A DNA stretch of 64,000 nucleotides from TMP-86 sp039807285 (GTDB taxonomy: Bacteria; Pseudomonadota; Gammaproteobacteria; Steroidobacterales; Steroidobacteraceae), in NCBI GenBank assembly GCA_044226785.1, contig JBGAGK010000014.1:59001-123000 (forward strand), read 5' to 3'. Each line of letters starts with the position of its first letter. The stretch's first letter is position 1. Below are positions 43,294-52,042 of this stretch, piece by piece. The notes below the pieces were generated by a model. The model was not told the origin of the DNA. It saw nothing but the letters and a program-made list of their open reading frames with translations, and searched no databases. The position numbers were made by a program, and so were the translations under genes.

Positions 43294-46162
43294 GCAGACG
43301 CGCTCCGGCAACATCGAAGAATGGCGTTCTGACCACTGTGGCGTCGATGGACCTGCCCAGGTGATGCACGTGAACGGTCTCGCCAAAGCGCTGAAGGCCG
43401 CGGCGAAGCATCGCGAGCGCTACCGGTGCGCCCAGATTCGGACTCCAGTAGCTCGAGGTTACGTGCCCTTCGGTGAGTGCCGGCGGCGGTTCCCGCGCGA
43501 TGTGTGCGCCGGTGGGCAACCGCGTTCGACCGTCCACCGGCGACAGTCCCACCAGCTGGAAGCGATCCGGGTCGCGCGCGCCCTCGCGCAACAGCGACCG
43601 GCGCCCCACGAACTCCACCGTCTTGCGCGAAACCGTCGTGCCCCAGCCCAGATCCTGCGGCTGCGTCGTGCCGTCCGTATCCGTGCCGACGTGCAGATAA
43701 CCTTTCTCCACCCGCATGATTTCCAGGGCCTCGATGCCATAAGGAGCCAGGTTGAATCGCTCACCCTGTTGCCACACACGCGCCAGGAGCTCGCCGGTCG
43801 ACTCCACCGGAACGTTTATCTCGTACCCCAGCTCACCGGAAAAACTGGCCCTCAGCACACGCAGGTCGAGGCCCTGCCAGTTCACCGGAGTCATGGTCAT
43901 GTGCTTCATCTGCGACGGCGCGAGGCGTGCATCGAATCCCATGCTGCCCAGCAGGTCCCAGGCACGTGGTCCTGCGACCGTCACGTTGCCCCAGCGTGAG
44001 GTCACCGGTGTGATCAGCACCTGCAAATGCGGAAACTCGCATTGCAACCATTCCTCGAAGGCCGCGGCCGTATGTTCCGCACCCGAGCTCGTGGTGTTGA
44101 TCCAGAAGTGCGACTCTTCCAGCCGCGCAACGATGCCGTCGTCCACCACGATGCCATTCTCGTTGAGGATGAGGCCATATCGCGCCTGGCCGCACGCCAG
44201 GGTCGACATCGTTCCCAGGTACATGAAATCCAGAAACTTCGCGGCGTCACGTCCGAATATCTCGATCTTGCCGAGCGGGGAACCATCGAACACGCCCACA
44301 TGCTGGCGCGTATGTTCGGCCTCGCGCTGTGCGGAGGCGTGCAGGTCCTCGCCGGTCCTCGGGTACGCCGCCGGCCGCCGCCAGGAACCGAAATCCTCCC
44401 ACAGCGCTCCATGCTCGTTGTGCCACTGCCAGGCCGGCAGGCGTTTCCGCGGCCGGTAGAGATCTCCCGTGCGGCGGCCAACCAGAAGCCCCAGTGTCAC
44501 CGGCGTGAACGGCGGGCGAAAGCGTGTGGTCCCGACGGCCGGCGGCGCCCGCTCGGTCAGCGCCCCCATGCGCACGAGCGCGTTCACGTTGCTGGTCTTG
44601 CCCTGGTCTGTGCCCATGCCCGTGGTGGTGTAGCGCTTCAGGTGCTCCACCGACCGGTAGTTCTCACGGGCCGCCAACGCCACGTCGCTCGCGGCCACGT
44701 CGTTCTGCAGATCGACGAACTGCTTTCCGCGCACACCCTGGACATGGGTATCGGCGAGACAGCGGCCGGCCCCGCCCACCGGCGCTGCCGGCGGCGAGAA
44801 TCCGCGCGCCACGGCCGATCCGGTCGCGGCCGCGTGTTCCCGCGCCGCGAGCGCGTCGAACACGCCTGCCGCTGCCCCCACGCTGTGCAGCCCGGTTGGC
44901 GCCCCATCGGGCACGAACATCGCGGAGTCAGTCATCCAGCGCAGTCTGCCGCCCGCCTGTGAATGCAGGTGGACGGCAGGAGTGAACCCGCCTGCACTTG
45001 CGATGAGGTCGCAATCGACATGCCGCCTTTCGGAACCGACCATGACCGTGGCGCCAACTATGGAACGCGTGCCTCGCACCGCAACGATGCGCGCCTCGTG
45101 CCAGACGGGCATACCCTCGGCAACTCCGCGGCTCCACCCGGCCGGGCGTGCATCCGCGATGGCGGCCACTTCGATCCCTGCCTCCCGCAGGTCACGTGCC
45201 GCGCGGTACGCGGAATCGCTGTTGGCGGCGATCAGCACGCGGCGGCCGCAGGCCACTGCATGGCGTTTCGCAAAGGACACGATTGCTTCGGCCAGCATGA
45301 CACCCGGACGATCATTGTCCGGAAACAGCAGCGGCCGCTCGAACGCGCCGCAGGCATTGATCAGTCCACGGGTGCGGATTTTCCACAGGCGCTCGCGCAA
45401 CCGGTCATCGAGTCTCGAACGATCCGGCAACCGCTCGGCAGCACACAGAAGATTGTGGTCGTAGACGCCGAACGCCTGCGTGCGCGCCAGCACGCGCACG
45501 CCTGCCTGCTTCAGCATCCCGAGAGACGGGCCCTCGATGCCGTCAGGCTCCAGCCGTCGTAGCGGACCTGCAGCCACCAGCAAGGTCCCGGCGCCGGCCT
45601 GCGCCGCGGCCCATGCAGCCGCGCGGCCCGCGGGTCCGGCACCCACGACGACCACATCGGTCGCGACGGACACCTCTTCGTAGTGATCCGGATCCGGCAC
45701 ACCGGACAATCGGCCTATCCCCGCCATGCGCCTGATGCGAGGCTCGTAGAGATGCCAGTTCGGCCACTTGAATGTCTTGTAGTAGAAGCCCGCCGGCATC
45801 ACGCGGGAGAGCAGTCCGTTGATCGCGGCGATGTCGAAGCCGACACTGGGCCAACAATTGACGCTCGAGGCCTGCAGACCCTGCTCAAGATCCACCAGCG
45901 TTGCGCGCTGATTGGGTGTGCGCCGCGCACCGTGCCCGACATCGACCAGGGCATTGGGCTCTTCGACTCCGCTGCTGAAGATGCCGCGCGGCCGGTGCAG
46001 CTTGAAGCTGCGTCCGACCAGCTTCACGCCGCTGGCGAGCAGGGCCGAGGCCAGCGTATCGCCGTGAAACCCCGAATAGGTCCGGGCATTGAACTGGAAG
46101 GTGAGGGGCCGGGCCCGATCGAGTTCGAGGCCCGCCGGCGCGGCGAGTCGAAAGCCGCTCAT
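43286..46162 (-). CDS. soxA: Sarcosine oxidase alpha subunit
   Basis: 958 residues from ATG 46162, usual length for the family. The N-terminal domain has FNARTYSGFHGDTLASALLASGV and RSFKLHRPRGIFSSGVEEPNALVDVG, followed by an NAD-binding Rossmann fold VVVVGAGPAGRAAAWAAAQAG. The C-terminal ~370 residues form a GcvT-like folate domain (FGRDAAKFLDFMYLGTMSTLACGQARYGLILNENGIVVDDG, RASFSGELGYEINVP, GYLHVGTDTDGTTQPQDLGWG). It holds the NAD site and the tetrahydrofolate site that captures formaldehyde as 5,10-methylene-THF. Its start overlaps the soxD stop (ATGA), confirming the operon. Confidence 0.95.
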   Translation of the reverse strand: MSGFRLAAPAGLELDRARPLTFQFNARTYSGFHGDTLASALLASGVKLVGRSFKLHRPRGIFSSGVEEPNALVDVGHGARRTPNQRATLVDLEQGLQASSVNCWPSVGFDIAAINGLLSRVMPAGFYYKTFKWPNWHLYEPRIRRMAGIGRLSGVPDPDHYEEVSVATDVVVVGAGPAGRAAAWAAAQAGAGTLLVAAGPLRRLEPDGIEGPSLGMLKQAGVRVLARTQAFGVYDHNLLCAAERLPDRSRLDDRLRERLWKIRTRGLINACGAFERPLLFPDNDRPGVMLAEAIVSFAKRHAVACGRRVLIAANSDSAYRAARDLREAGIEVAAIADARPAGWSRGVAEGMPVWHEARIVAVRGTRSIVGATVMVGSERRHVDCDLIASAGGFTPAVHLHSQAGGRLRWMTDSAMFVPDGAPTGLHSVGAAAGVFDALAAREHAAATGSAVARGFSPPAAPVGGAGRCLADTHVQGVRGKQFVDLQNDVAASDVALAARENYRSVEHLKRYTTTGMGTDQGKTSNVNALVRMGALTERAPPAVGTTRFRPPFTPVTLGLLVGRRTGDLYRPRKRLPAWQWHNEHGALWEDFGSWRRPAAYPRTGEDLHASAQREAEHTRQHVGVFDGSPLGKIEIFGRDAAKFLDFMYLGTMSTLACGQARYGLILNENGIVVDDGIVARLEESHFWINTTSSGAEHTAAAFEEWLQCEFPHLQVLITPVTSRWGNVTVAGPRAWDLLGSMGFDARLAPSQMKHMTMTPVNWQGLDLRVLRASFSGELGYEINVPVESTGELLARVWQQGERFNLAPYGIEALEIMRVEKGYLHVGTDTDGTTQPQDLGWGTTVSRKTVEFVGRRSLLREGARDPDRFQLVGLSPVDGRTRLPTGAHIAREPPPALTEGHVTSSYWSPNLGAPVALAMLRRGLQRFGETVHVHHLGRSIDATVVRTPFFDVAGARLHG

Positions 46163-46446
46163 GAGCGCTCCGGCGCAACAGGTTCCGGTGGCGGCTCGCC
46201 CATCCGGTACACCGCCAGGATGGCGTGCGAAACCGTATCGCGCGCCAGGTTGAACCATTGACCACAACCAAAGGTGTGGCACCAGCGCTCAAGATGCACG
46301 CCCTTCGGATTGTTACGAAAGAACAGGTACTCGCCCCACTGCGCATCGGAGACTCCGCTCCCCGGCCGCGTGATATGCGATTCGCCCCCACACCGGAACT
46401 CCGGCTCGTCTCGGGCACCGCACCACGGGCAATCGATGGACATCAT
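46159..46446 (-). CDS. soxD: Sarcosine oxidase delta subunit
   Basis: 95 residues with the zinc-binding pattern of SoxD: SIDCPWCGARDEPEFRCGGE, followed by WGEYLFFRNNPKGVHLERWCHTFGCGQWFNLARDTVSH. The four Cys/His ligands are in place. It lies 13 bp after soxB, and its stop overlaps the soxA start. A second ATG lies one codon later. Confidence 0.95.
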   Translation of the reverse strand: MMSIDCPWCGARDEPEFRCGGESHITRPGSGVSDAQWGEYLFFRNNPKGVHLERWCHTFGCGQWFNLARDTVSHAILAVYRMGEPPPEPVAPERS

Positions 46447-46459
46447 GTGCGTGCACTCC

Positions 46460-47713
46460 TCAATGGGCGATTCCCGATCCGGCAGCCTCGTCGATCAACC
46501 GGCCGCTGTGAAAGCGCTCGAGTTGAAAGGCCTCGACGAGTTCGTGAGCGCGACCGGTGGCGAGCACGTGGGCCAGCGTCCAGCCGCCCACTGGAATGGC
46601 CTTGAAGCCACCGGTCCCCCAGCCGCAGTTGATGTACAGATTGGGCACGGGTGTTGCCCCGATGATCGGACTGGAGTCATGGACCACATCGACGATGCCG
46701 GCCCACTGGCGCAGCAGCTGCAGCCTGCTGAAGGACGGGAAGATCGCAAGCGCTGCCGCCAGGATCGTCTGCGTGACCGCGAAACTCCCTCGTTGCGCAT
46801 ACGAAGGCCACAGGTCCAGTCCCGCCCCGATCACCATCTCGCCCTTGTCCGACTGGCTGACGTAGGCACCCGTCCCGGGTGACAGCACGACGGTATCGAG
46901 GACCGGCTTCACCGGCTCGCTGACCATGGCCTGCAGGGCATAGCTGGTCACGGGCAGCCGGAAGCCTGCGAGCCGCGCCAGTACCGAGCTGTGACCCGCG
47001 GCCGCGATGCCCACGCGATCAGCGCGGATGTCTCCCCGCGTGGTCGACACTCCGGTCACGGCATCGCCGTGCCGGAGAAACCCGCTGACTTCACAGTTCT
47101 GGATGATGTCGACACCCAGCGCGGAGGCGGCACGCGCATAGCCCCAGGCCACCGCATCGTGGCGCGCGCAGCCGGCGCGCCGCTGCAGAAAGCCACCCAA
47201 TATCGGCAGGCGTGCGGCGGCAGACATGTCCACCAGGGGTGCCAGCTCGGCAACCTGTTCGCGCGTGATGGGTTCCGCATCCACGCCGTTCATGCGCATC
47301 GCGTTGGCCCAACGCGCGATCGCATCCAGATCATGGCGGCTGTGCGCCAGAAGAACCATGCCACGCTGGCTCAGCATGATGTTGAAATTCAGCTCTTTCG
47401 ACAGCCCCTCGTACAGCTTCAGGGAAAAATCATAGAGACGCGCGCTCTCCGGATACAGGTAGTTCGAGCGGACCACGGTGGTGTTGCGACCCGTGTTGCC
47501 GCCGCCGATCCAGCCCTTCTCGATGACCGCCACGTTCGTGATGCCGTGGTTCTTCGCCAGGTAATAGGCGGTGGCGAGCCCATGGCCGCCGCCGCCGACG
47601 ATGACCACATCGTAGGCGGGCCGCGGGTCCGCGTCCTGCCAGGCCTTGGGCCAATGCCGATGCCCGGCCAGGGAATGGCGCAGCAGCGACCAGGCGGAGT
47701 AGCGCCGGTTCAT
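46460..47713 (-). CDS. soxB: Sarcosine oxidase beta subunit
   Basis: Catalytic flavoprotein subunit that oxidises sarcosine to glycine. 417 residues from ATG 47713 (MNRRYSAWSLLRHSLAGH, the typical SoxB start). The FAD site is VVIVGGGGHGLATAYYLAKNHG; AGCARHDAVAWGYARAA contains the His expected to hold covalent FMN; NCGWGTGGFKAIPVGG is the C-terminal FAD-contact motif. A TTG-initiated extension to 47755 is less likely. First gene of soxBDAG, diverging from a TonB receptor gene over 208 bp. No glyA, folD or purU lies nearby, unlike many sox loci. Confidence 0.95.
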   Translation of the reverse strand: MNRRYSAWSLLRHSLAGHRHWPKAWQDADPRPAYDVVIVGGGGHGLATAYYLAKNHGITNVAVIEKGWIGGGNTGRNTTVVRSNYLYPESARLYDFSLKLYEGLSKELNFNIMLSQRGMVLLAHSRHDLDAIARWANAMRMNGVDAEPITREQVAELAPLVDMSAAARLPILGGFLQRRAGCARHDAVAWGYARAASALGVDIIQNCEVSGFLRHGDAVTGVSTTRGDIRADRVGIAAAGHSSVLARLAGFRLPVTSYALQAMVSEPVKPVLDTVVLSPGTGAYVSQSDKGEMVIGAGLDLWPSYAQRGSFAVTQTILAAALAIFPSFSRLQLLRQWAGIVDVVHDSSPIIGATPVPNLYINCGWGTGGFKAIPVGGWTLAHVLATGRAHELVEAFQLERFHSGRLIDEAAGSGIAH

Positions 47714-47921
47714 GTCGATCGGGTTCCCATCATCGTCCCAAGGACGCGCCGGCAACCGGCGTCCTCAACGGCCGGGCGGGCGCGGCAGATGGTTTCGCTG
47801 GCGGCCGGCACGCCACCCTTTGAGGGATATTCGCGCCTCCGCGTCCTGACATGCATCGCTCACTACAGGGCCGCAAGGGGTTTGGCTCAGCGCTGTACCG
47901 TCAACAGCAAGGGGATCATCG

Positions 47922-50216
47922 ATGTTGCGTCTCAATTCCAGACATGTCATCCGCCGCTCAATGGCCGTCGTCGTTGCAATGGCTGCAGCCTGGACCCCGC
48001 TGGTATCGAGCCTTGCGGCCGAACCCGCAGCCTTGGGCGAGATCATCGTGACGGCACGCAAGAGGGCCGAGACGCTGCAGGACGTTCCCCTGGCAGTGAG
48101 CGCCATCGACGGAAAGACCATCGAGGAGCTGGGGATCCAGAATATCACCGATACCTACAGCCGGATCCCGAATCTGTATTTCACCAACGCCGGAGGCGCC
48201 AGCCCCAACTCGGATTATGACTATCTCGTCATACGCGGTGTGGGTTTCAACGGAGGACTTGAACCTGCCGTCGGCGTCTTCATCGATGGCATGTACCAGC
48301 CGCAGGTCGGTTTCGATACAGCGTTTCTCGATCTCGAACGTGTGGAAGTGCTGCGTGGCCCGCAGGGTACGCTGTTCGGCCGCAATACCCAGGCGGGAGC
48401 CATCAACATCGTTACTCGCAAGCCTGGCAAGGATCCGCAAGGCCGCGTGGAACTCGAGGCGGGAAAATTCGACACCTTTCGTGCATTGGCAAGTTACTCG
48501 GGTCCGATCACCGACACCCTGTCGGGAGGACTTTCGATGCAGTACTCCTACACGAACGGATACGTGAAGAATACGGTGCTGAATCTCAATCAGGCATTTT
48601 CCCGCCAGTGGGTGGGTCGCGGCACCCTTGTCTGGGCTCCAACCGACCGGTTCACCGGAACGTTGATCATCGACGGGGTCAACAAGGACATGCGCGAACC
48701 GGGATTCGGTGCGCCAATAACCTGTCACTGCTACGACACGGTGCAGGATCAGATCGGACCAATGGGCTACAAAAATTCCAACGGGCAGCAGCTCAATATC
48801 GAGTACAAGCTTTCCGATTCCATCACGCTCACCTCGATCTCCGGACGCCGTCAGGTCAAATCGCAATCAAGCTATGACTGGGACGCCCACGTCTCCGATC
48901 TGACACCCATGACGTTGTCGGCGGTGACGGAGACGAACTCGCCGCCCATCGTTCCCATCGATGTGGCACCACAGCCGATCACCGTTGCCGGTGCGATCCA
49001 GATACAGCCGATGAGTCAGACGTTCGGCAGTCAGGAGTTGCGGCTGTCCGGGACCGGCAATACATTGGATTGGCTTGCCGGAGCTTACTGGTTCAAGCAG
49101 GATATGTTGCAGCCTCGCGCCGTGGATATCGGACCCGGCGTCCCCTTCCTGCCGCTGTACATCCGGGAGCGTTTCACGGAGTCCCGTCACGGGTACGCCG
49201 GCTTTGGGCAGGTGACATGGCGACCGCTCGATCATTTTGAATTTACCGTCGGCACCCGTTACTCGAACGAGAAGGCCCGAACCGGCGGAGAGCGGGTCAT
49301 CAACATTGCCGATATCGCCATTCGTGCATTTCTCAAGGACGACCAGAAGGATGCAAGCAACGTTTCCTCGATGGCTTCGGTGTCGTGGAAGCCGACCTCG
49401 ACACTGCGGGTGTACGCGACCTTTGCACAGGGATGGAAGGCGGGCGGCGTCAATCGGTATCCAAGCCGCGCCAATGCCGTGCTTCCCTATGCGGATGAAA
49501 AGTCGAACAACTACGATCTCGGGCTCAAGGCACGCTGGCTGGACGGCCGCATTGTGACAGACCTGTCGCTGTTCTACATCGACATCAGAAAGCAGCAAGT
49601 CCTGAATGTCGTGCCGGATCCGAACGGATTGACGCCCATCACTGTCATCGACAATGCCGGCAAGAGTTCGAGTCGCGGTCTGGAAGCTGAAATCGCCGCG
49701 AAACTGACGGATGCGGTGACCCTGACCGTCGACTACGGATATACCGACGGGAAATTCGACCAGTTCCTGCAGATCGCCGATCTTGCAGCCTGCAACCCGG
49801 CGGCGCCCGACGGCGTCGCCTGCAGGCAACGCAGGGGCGACCGGTTCTGGTTCGTCCCCCAACATACCGGCAACGTTGCGTTGGATTGGAGATTGCCTCT
49901 GGCCGGCCGCGACGTGACGCTGAGCGCCAATTGGCGATACGTTGGCGACTACGACATCCCGGATGGCAATCTCAACGCGCGGCTAGGGGGCGAACTCCAC
50001 AACAAGTCATATGACCGGCTGGACCTGCGCGCCCGGTATGACTTTGGGCAGGGCTGGGAAGCCGCTGCCTACGTACGTAACGTTCTCGACAGCCTTGATT
50101 ACACACTGCTCGGTCGCGATGCCTTTGCGCCTTCGCCTACGCCGACACCCGCCGACACTTACGGGGTCCCGCTTGAACCACGCACTTTCGGGGTGGTGGT
50201 GACCAGGCGTTTTTGA
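47922..50216 (+). CDS. TonB-dependent outer-membrane receptor
   Basis: 764 residues: signal MAVVVAMAAAWTPLVSSLAA, TonB-box-like ALGEIIVTARKR, plug domain VPLAVSAIDGKTIEELG, DLERVEVLRGPQGTLFGRNTQAGAINIVTRKPG, and a long barrel ending in TFGVVVTRRF with a terminal Phe as in outer-membrane porins. The plug resembles the sugar/organic-nutrient receptor group abundant in Xanthomonadales and sphingomonads. It diverges from the sarcosine oxidase operon, so import of an N-methylated compound is possible but unproven. It is the last gene before the accessory island. Confidence 0.93.
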   Translation: MLRLNSRHVIRRSMAVVVAMAAAWTPLVSSLAAEPAALGEIIVTARKRAETLQDVPLAVSAIDGKTIEELGIQNITDTYSRIPNLYFTNAGGASPNSDYDYLVIRGVGFNGGLEPAVGVFIDGMYQPQVGFDTAFLDLERVEVLRGPQGTLFGRNTQAGAINIVTRKPGKDPQGRVELEAGKFDTFRALASYSGPITDTLSGGLSMQYSYTNGYVKNTVLNLNQAFSRQWVGRGTLVWAPTDRFTGTLIIDGVNKDMREPGFGAPITCHCYDTVQDQIGPMGYKNSNGQQLNIEYKLSDSITLTSISGRRQVKSQSSYDWDAHVSDLTPMTLSAVTETNSPPIVPIDVAPQPITVAGAIQIQPMSQTFGSQELRLSGTGNTLDWLAGAYWFKQDMLQPRAVDIGPGVPFLPLYIRERFTESRHGYAGFGQVTWRPLDHFEFTVGTRYSNEKARTGGERVINIADIAIRAFLKDDQKDASNVSSMASVSWKPTSTLRVYATFAQGWKAGGVNRYPSRANAVLPYADEKSNNYDLGLKARWLDGRIVTDLSLFYIDIRKQQVLNVVPDPNGLTPITVIDNAGKSSSRGLEAEIAAKLTDAVTLTVDYGYTDGKFDQFLQIADLAACNPAAPDGVACRQRRGDRFWFVPQHTGNVALDWRLPLAGRDVTLSANWRYVGDYDIPDGNLNARLGGELHNKSYDRLDLRARYDFGQGWEAAAYVRNVLDSLDYTLLGRDAFAPSPTPTPADTYGVPLEPRTFGVVVTRRF

Positions 50217-50256
50217 TGGTAGCGCGACCACGTCGATCTGATCGAGCATCACACGC

Positions 50257-50963
50257 CTGACGTACCAGGCGCTCTTGGAGGCGACGGAGAAGGAACTTCA
50301 GAAGGTGCGCACCCGCATCGAGAACGGCTCGCTCCTCGGCCGTGACAAAATCGGGGTCGGGTCGGCAAGGTCCTCAACAGGTTCAAAGTCGGCAAGCACT
50401 TTGCGCTCAGCATCGAGGAGCTCAGCATCGAGGAGAGCGGGTTCGAGTTCAAGCGGCTGGAACCAGAAATCGCCGCCGAAGCCGCGCTCGATGGGCTCTA
50501 CGTCATCCGCACCAGTGTTCCGAAGAAGCAGATAACATCGGCCGAGGCGGTGCGCAGCTACGAAGCGCTCGCCGAAGTCGAGCGGGCGTTCCGCTCGATG
50601 AAAACCATCGATTTGCACATCCGTCCGATCCACCATCGCCTGGAGGGCCGGGTCCGCGCACATCTTCCTGTGCATGCTCGCCTACTATGTCGAGTGGCAC
50701 ATGCGCGAGGCGTGGCGGGAGTTGATGTTTGCCGACGAGGATCTGGAGCGCATAAAGCATCGCGATCCGATCGCCGCCGCCAACAGATCTGAGGCCGCGC
50801 TCGATATAGTCGCAACTTGCAAACTCAAAGACGGTTCACCCGTGCACAGCTTTCGCACGCTGCTCGAAGAATTGTCCACCATCGTGCGTAACACCTGCCA
50901 GACACGCAATGACTACTTGTGCCCGGTGCTGCAGGCTCCGCAGATGTTTCAAGGGTTATCCTC
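50257..50963 (+). pseudogene. IS1634-family transposase, C-terminal relic with frameshifts
   Basis: Three frames together spell the C-terminal part of an IS1634 transposase: ALLEATEKELQKVRTRIENG and LLGRDKIGV, then (shifted near 50356, 1 bp missing) GKVLNRFKVGKHFALSIEE, AALDGLYVIRTSVPKKQ, VERAFRSMKTIDLHIRPIHHRLEGRVR, then (shifted near 50660, 1 bp missing) HIFLCMLAYYVEWHMREAW. The N-terminal ~55% is absent. An exact 15-bp tandem duplication (50406-50435) repeats LSIEE. It lies 40 bp after the TonB receptor gene and marks the left edge of the island. The N-terminus of a same-family gene in the same orientation appears at 63950. Confidence 0.88.
50406..50435. repeat. 15-bp exact tandem duplication in the transposase relic
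   Basis: CTCAGCATCGAGGAG occurs twice in a row (50406-50420, 50421-50435), adding one extra LSIEE in the relic's frame. Confidence 0.9.
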
Positions 50964-51102
50964 AAAATGGAATCGTGCAAATAACAGCGATTTGGTCGCA
51001 CCAACTTTTTGCCGACATACTGAGACCTCTGGCACGGAAGTCTTGAACCGAGACTGTAAGCTGAAGTGTGGGTTGAAACCGTCATTCCAAAAGGAGGCTA
51101 AG

Positions 51103-51603
51103 GTGAGCAGGGCATCGATGTGGTTGACAACATGCGTTGCGCTAATGCTGGTCACGGCGTGTTCCGCGCCTAATCTCTTAGTGTATTCAAGCGGGTTTAG
51201 CTTTGGGAATTACGACTATGTTGTGATCTCAAAGCCAGATGGCAGAGACACGAGCACATCCCTGTATGGTATGGACGTTGAATTTTCAAATCTAATGAGC
51301 CGCTTCAACATGAAGGTGATCGGAGACAAGGAATACGAACAGCTTCCACTCAACGCAAAGAAGCGCACTCTGAACGCGCGGATGGCGATAAGTGCGAGCA
51401 ATAATCGGATTTTGCTTTCTGTGTCGTTCGACGACGCCGTTTCGGGCAGAACCGGTGCGAGCATCAGCAGTTTCACAAAGGGTAAGCTCTTCAAGACGGA
51501 CGCTCGCGAAAAGGCGTTCGAAGTAGCCTCTGAAACAATCATCAAGGCGTTGGAAAGGGATAAGGGGCTCGAGATCAGCCAAGACACGGTCGCTTCAAAG
51601 TAG
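51103..51603 (+). CDS. Putative lipoprotein of unknown function
   Basis: 166 residues from GTG 51103, which follows a strong AAAAGGAGGCTAAG ribosome site. A short signal (SMWLTTCVALMLVTACSAPN) ends in the lipobox VTAC. The mature part (YDYVVISKPDGRD, MSRFNMKVIGDKEYEQL, RTLNARMAISASNNRILLSVSFDDA, DAREKAFEVASETIIKALE) has no family I recognise. The frame happens to be open back into the transposase relic (to 50674), but the ribosome site and signal fix the start. Codon use is less GC-rich than in the genes to its left, in keeping with acquired DNA. Confidence 0.75.
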   Translation: MSRASMWLTTCVALMLVTACSAPNLLVYSSGFSFGNYDYVVISKPDGRDTSTSLYGMDVEFSNLMSRFNMKVIGDKEYEQLPLNAKKRTLNARMAISASNNRILLSVSFDDAVSGRTGASISSFTKGKLFKTDAREKAFEVASETIIKALERDKGLEISQDTVASK

Positions 51604-51659
51604 GGGCCGGTCCGGCGCCGCCGCGTAACCGAAGACTTCGCCGCGTAGTTACCGGGTAC

Positions 51660-51850
51660 GTTGCAACAGCCGTCAGCCGCCAAGCCTGAGGTAGCCTCAT
51701 GAGTTCGCCGGCGAATGCCGCGATATCTTTCCGGGCTTTGATACATCGATCAACGGCGCAGGCGAGCAGAAGCTTCCCGATGCCTTGGCCGTGCAGGTCC
51801 ATGCGTGTCGCCAATCGCCCCGGACGAAAGCACGGCACCGGGTAGATGCC
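51660..51850 (-). pseudogene. Relic of a GNAT (TacT-like) toxin gene
   Basis: Reverse-strand reading gives YPVPCFRPGRLATRMDLHGQGIGKLLLACAVDRC and IKARKDIAAFA, closely matching the middle of the intact GNAT gene at 57516-58001 (YPVPCFRLGRLAIRKDRHGQGIGKLLLACAVDRC). It then jumps to DNA matching that gene's last codons and downstream flank (CTTGGCGGCTGACGGCTG). Both the N-terminal half and an inner ~30-codon segment are missing, so it is a dead copy. No antitoxin copy remains beside it. Confidence 0.8.
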
Positions 51851-51862
51851 CGAAAACGTTAC

Positions 51863-51945
51863 TCGATATTCTGCACCTGCTCGCGCCGGGTGCTTGTAGT
51901 GTGTTGATTCATATCAGTCCCAAGTAGCAGATCAGTCTAGCTACA
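51863..51945 (+). repeat. Dispersed repeat, copy A
   Basis: About 83 bp that align with 55628-55713 with scattered substitutions and a few-base gap. In one plus-strand frame both read DxLHLLAxGACSVLIHIS followed by two residues and a stop, suggesting the C-terminal coding remnant of one gene. Copy C near 59012 shares the first ~20 bp. Confidence 0.7.
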
Positions 51946-51978
51946 GGTGTGAAAGTCCGCCTTCGGCGCCCGGGCCCT

Positions 51979-51996
51979 TTGAGTAAAAATACTCAA
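51979..51996. repeat. Perfect inverted repeat TTGAGTA-AAAA-TACTCAA
   Basis: 7-bp arms with a 4-bp spacer, 47 bp downstream of the DUF4143 gene end. A related palindrome (TTTACTCA-N6-TGAGTAAA) lies at 57424, upstream of the ParDE module. Operator-like rather than terminator-like, since no T-run follows. The rest of 51604-52042 holds only the GNAT relic and repeat copy A. Confidence 0.6.
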
Positions 51997-52042
51997 CGCC
52001 TTGAGCAAATCAAAAACCTGGCTTCGGACCGAGACAGGCGCG

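Noticed and set aside
50674..51603. One 309-residue fusion of transposase and lipoprotein
   Set aside because: The frame is open by chance; a strong ribosome site plus signal peptide and lipobox place the start at GTG 51103.
51979..51996. Rho-independent terminator for the DUF4143 gene
   Set aside because: The stem is AT-rich and no T-run follows in the direction of transcription; it fits an operator better.
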